A stretch of DNA of 39,653 bases, taken from Erysipelotrichaceae bacterium OttesenSCG-928-M19. Its GTDB lineage: Bacteria; Bacillota_I; Bacilli_A; JAJDGJ01. The stretch covers positions 1-39,653 of the forward strand of contig JAJDGJ010000009.1 in NCBI GenBank assembly GCA_030265585.1. Reading direction: 5' to 3'. Below the pieces are notes generated by a model. It saw only the letters and a program-made list of their open reading frames with translations. It made no database searches and was not told the origin of the DNA. Below, one piece after another: positions 37,181 to 39,653 of this stretch; position 1 is the first letter of the stretch; every line of letters starts with the position of its first letter. The translations under genes and the position numbers were made by a program.

Positions 37181-37210
37181 TTGACACATTCAAATTTCCT
37201 ATGGTATATT
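37181..37210 (+). promoter_or_regulatory. Promoter of pntAA-pntAB-pntB
   Basis: TTGACA - 18 nt - TATATT with extended -10 TGGTATATT. Confidence 0.6.
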
Positions 37211-37320
37211 GTTAGTGAATTACAATATGATAGTTAAAGAAATCTATAATTGTTAAGAAACAATTAAATACCCACTTTAATGAATCATATTAAACAAAAA
37301 AATATAAGGAGGAAGTATAA

Positions 37321-38499
37321 ATGAAATACTCAAATTCATTATTTGGCGTACCTAAGGAAATCATGGAGAATGAAAACCGTGTTGCTTTAGACCCAAGTGC
37401 AGTAAAAAAACTAGTTGATGAAGGGGCAACAGTTTGGGTTGAAACAAATGCAGGTATGGGATCAATGTTCAGAGATGAAGAATATGCAGAAGCAGGAGCA
37501 GTTATCAAAGAAAATGTTAAAGACATTTTTGATAATGCAGATGTAATCTTAAAGGTTAAAGAACCACAATTCAATAAACAATTGAATGAACATGAAGTTA
37601 ACCTATTAAGAGAGGGTCAAACAATTATTACATTCCTACACCCTGCTACACCATCAAATCATGATACAGTTAGAACTTTAGCAGAGCGAGGAGTAACTTC
37701 AATTACCTTAGATGGTATTCCACGTATTACTAGAGCTCAAAAGTTAGATGCTTTAACTTCAATGAGTACTGTAGCTGGTTATAAAGGAATGATTATGGCA
37801 GTTAATCACTTAACAAAATTTGTACCAATGATTGGTACTGCTGTAGGAGTAATTAAACCTGCTAATGTCTTAGTAATTGGATCAGGAGTATCTGGATTAC
37901 AAGCAATTGCAACTGCAAAACGTTTAGGTGCAACAACAACTGTTGTTGATATTAGACCAGATGCTTTAGAACAAGGTAGTAGTTTAGGAGCAAAAAGTTT
38001 TGATGTAGGTGTACCAGCTGAGTTAAGTGTTGGTGAAGGAGGATATGCACAACAATTACCTGAAGAGTGGCTGGAAAAAGAGCGTGAAAAACTAAAAGAA
38101 ATTGTAGCTGATCAAGATATTGTTTTCTTAACAGCATTAGTTCCTGGGAAAGTAGCACCAAAATTAATCACTAAAGAAATGGTTGATAGTTTAAAAGATG
38201 GTTCAGTTGTTGTTGACGTTTCAATTGATCAAGGTGGAAACTGTGAGCTTACAAAACCAGGTGAAGTATATGTTTATAATAATAAAACTATTATCGGTAC
38301 TAAAAACATTCCAGGACATATGCCACAAAGCTCAACTTGGATGTTTGCACAAAATATGGTAGCTGTTTTAGATTTATTATATGTTGATGGGAAAATAAAC
38401 TTAGATTTAAGTGATGTTATAATTGAATCATCTTTAGTAACAAAAGATAAACAAATTATGCACAAAGGTGCACTAGAAGCAATGGAGAAAGCTAATTAG
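37321..38499 (+). CDS. pntAA: NAD(P) transhydrogenase subunit alpha (part 1)
   Basis: AlaDH/PNT N- and C-domains: FGVPKEIMENENRVALDPSAV, VLVIGSGVSGLQAIATAKRLGA; followed by pntAB and pntB. Confidence 0.95.
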   Translation: MKYSNSLFGVPKEIMENENRVALDPSAVKKLVDEGATVWVETNAGMGSMFRDEEYAEAGAVIKENVKDIFDNADVILKVKEPQFNKQLNEHEVNLLREGQTIITFLHPATPSNHDTVRTLAERGVTSITLDGIPRITRAQKLDALTSMSTVAGYKGMIMAVNHLTKFVPMIGTAVGVIKPANVLVIGSGVSGLQAIATAKRLGATTTVVDIRPDALEQGSSLGAKSFDVGVPAELSVGEGGYAQQLPEEWLEKEREKLKEIVADQDIVFLTALVPGKVAPKLITKEMVDSLKDGSVVVDVSIDQGGNCELTKPGEVYVYNNKTIIGTKNIPGHMPQSSTWMFAQNMVAVLDLLYVDGKINLDLSDVIIESSLVTKDKQIMHKGALEAMEKAN

Positions 38500-38501
38500 T
38501 A

Positions 38502-38780
38502 ATGGGTAGTATCTTACTATTAGTTATCCTATTCCTTTCAACAATTATTGGTTATAAAATGATTTCAAATGTACCAAGTTTATTACATACTCCATTGATG
38601 TCATCAATGAATGCCTTATCTGGAGTAACTGTACTTGGTGCTCTAACAATTACAGCGATTACAACTAAATTAATATTTTTTGGATATCTTGCGATTATTC
38701 TAGCAATGATAAACGTTTGTGGAGGTTTCTATGTTTCTGATAGAATGCTACGAATGTTCAAAAGTAGTAAAGGAGATTAA
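38502..38780 (+). CDS. pntAB: NAD(P) transhydrogenase subunit alpha part 2 (membrane)
   Basis: 3-TM protein, GYKMISNVPSLLHTPLMSSMNALSGVTVLGAL. Confidence 0.95.
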   Translation: MGSILLLVILFLSTIIGYKMISNVPSLLHTPLMSSMNALSGVTVLGALTITAITTKLIFFGYLAIILAMINVCGGFYVSDRMLRMFKSSKGD

Positions 38781-38783
38781 TAT

Positions 38784-39653
38784 ATGTCTGATACTGTTTA
38801 TTATATTGTCTCACTTGTAATCACTGTTGGAGTTTTATATGGAATTAAACTATTAAATAGTCCTAAAACTGCTGTAAATGGAAACAGAACAGGTGCTGTA
38901 TTCCTATTACTAGCAATTATTATAACAATGGTAAATGCTAATATTATGTCATTTATTGATATTTGGATTGCTTTAGCCATTGGTGCTGTTATCGGTGTTA
39001 TTTGGGCAATGAAAGTAAAAATGATTCAAATGCCACAACTTGTTTCTGCCTTCAATGGATTTGGTGGTGGAGCATCAATGTTAGTAGCTGTGACTCTAAT
39101 CTACAATGGAATTGAATCACAATTTGAATTATATTCAGCTCTAGCTGCATACTTAATTGGATCATTTACTTTTGCAGGTAGTATGGTTGCTACTGGAAAG
39201 TTATCTGGTAAATTACCTCAAAAACCAGTACCATTTAAATCATTAACATCTAATGCCTTAGTTGTAGCTATGATTTTATGGGTAATTGCCCCTGCTTTAG
39301 GAATGTTTGCTGTAACAAACATAGTATACATTATTCTTGGTTTAATTATTTCAACTGCTTTTGGTTTAGTGTTAACATTCCGTGTTGGTGGTGCTGATAT
39401 GCCAATTACAATTTCACTACTTAACTCATTTAGTGGAGTTGCGGGAGCAATTGCCGGATTGGCAATTAGTGATCCATTATTAGTAGCAATTAGTGGTATT
39501 GTTGGTGCTTCAGGATTAATCTTAACACAAATCATGTGTCGTGCTATGAATAGAAATCTTGGAGATATTCTTTCTGGAAAAACAACAACACAGGATAAAG
39601 ATAAACCAAAGACTGATACTACTACAAAAGCAGATACTGAAAATAAAAAAGAA
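38784..39653 (+). CDS. pntB: NAD(P) transhydrogenase subunit beta, truncated by window end
   Basis: Own translation from ATG 38784: multi-TM with LVSAFNGFGGGASMLVA and RVGGADMPITISLLNSFSGVAGAIAG; no stop before 39653. Confidence 0.94.
   Translation, partial: MSDTVYYIVSLVITVGVLYGIKLLNSPKTAVNGNRTGAVFLLLAIIITMVNANIMSFIDIWIALAIGAVIGVIWAMKVKMIQMPQLVSAFNGFGGGASMLVAVTLIYNGIESQFELYSALAAYLIGSFTFAGSMVATGKLSGKLPQKPVPFKSLTSNALVVAMILWVIAPALGMFAVTNIVYIILGLIISTAFGLVLTFRVGGADMPITISLLNSFSGVAGAIAGLAISDPLLVAISGIVGASGLILTQIMCRAMNRNLGDILSGKTTTQDKDKPKTDTTTKADTENKKE

Noticed and set aside
37211-37320. Riboswitch in the ~100-nt pntAA leader
   Set aside because: No convincing long helices or recognised aptamer core by eye
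37290-37574. Minus-strand ORFs over pntAA/pntB (also 37952-38161, 38274-38465, 39218-39535)
   Set aside because: Antisense to highly conserved transhydrogenase genes

Overview
AT-rich low-GC Firmicutes chromosomal window. Gene content and synteny resemble Erysipelotrichia/Bacilli, but taxonomy is inferred, not measured. It is mostly housekeeping: rpmB; a PhnA/YjdM-like zinc ribbon; the rodZ-like/pgsA/recA cluster; corA; rnpB RNA with gpsB divergent from recU and two tandem class A PBPs; potABCD; an ECF S-component/rsuA/murJ(ytgP) operon; AbrB/CoA-disulfide reductase/rhodanese; ybaK; cinA; nrdI; a methionine-gamma-lyase-like enzyme with an M20 deacylase divergent from a PucR regulator; rpsD with a structured leader; and pntAA/pntAB/pntB (pntB runs off the window end). 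The accessory content most worth a second look: (i) two secreted proteins 27 kb apart, one RCC1-like and one LRR/internalin-like, that share a signal-peptide end (NININA) and an alignable Lys/Tyr-rich C-terminal domain with no LPXTG; (ii) a small secreted Lys/Trp/His-rich two-Cys protein; (iii) the PucR/C-S lyase/M20 deacylase locus with a palindromic operator candidate; (iv) interleaved perfect helices (pseudoknot potential) in the rpsD leader; (v) a tail-anchored RodZ variant; (vi) a membrane-protein gene that looks broken by a 1-nt frameshift. No CRISPR array, prophage, IS element or tRNA was recognised.
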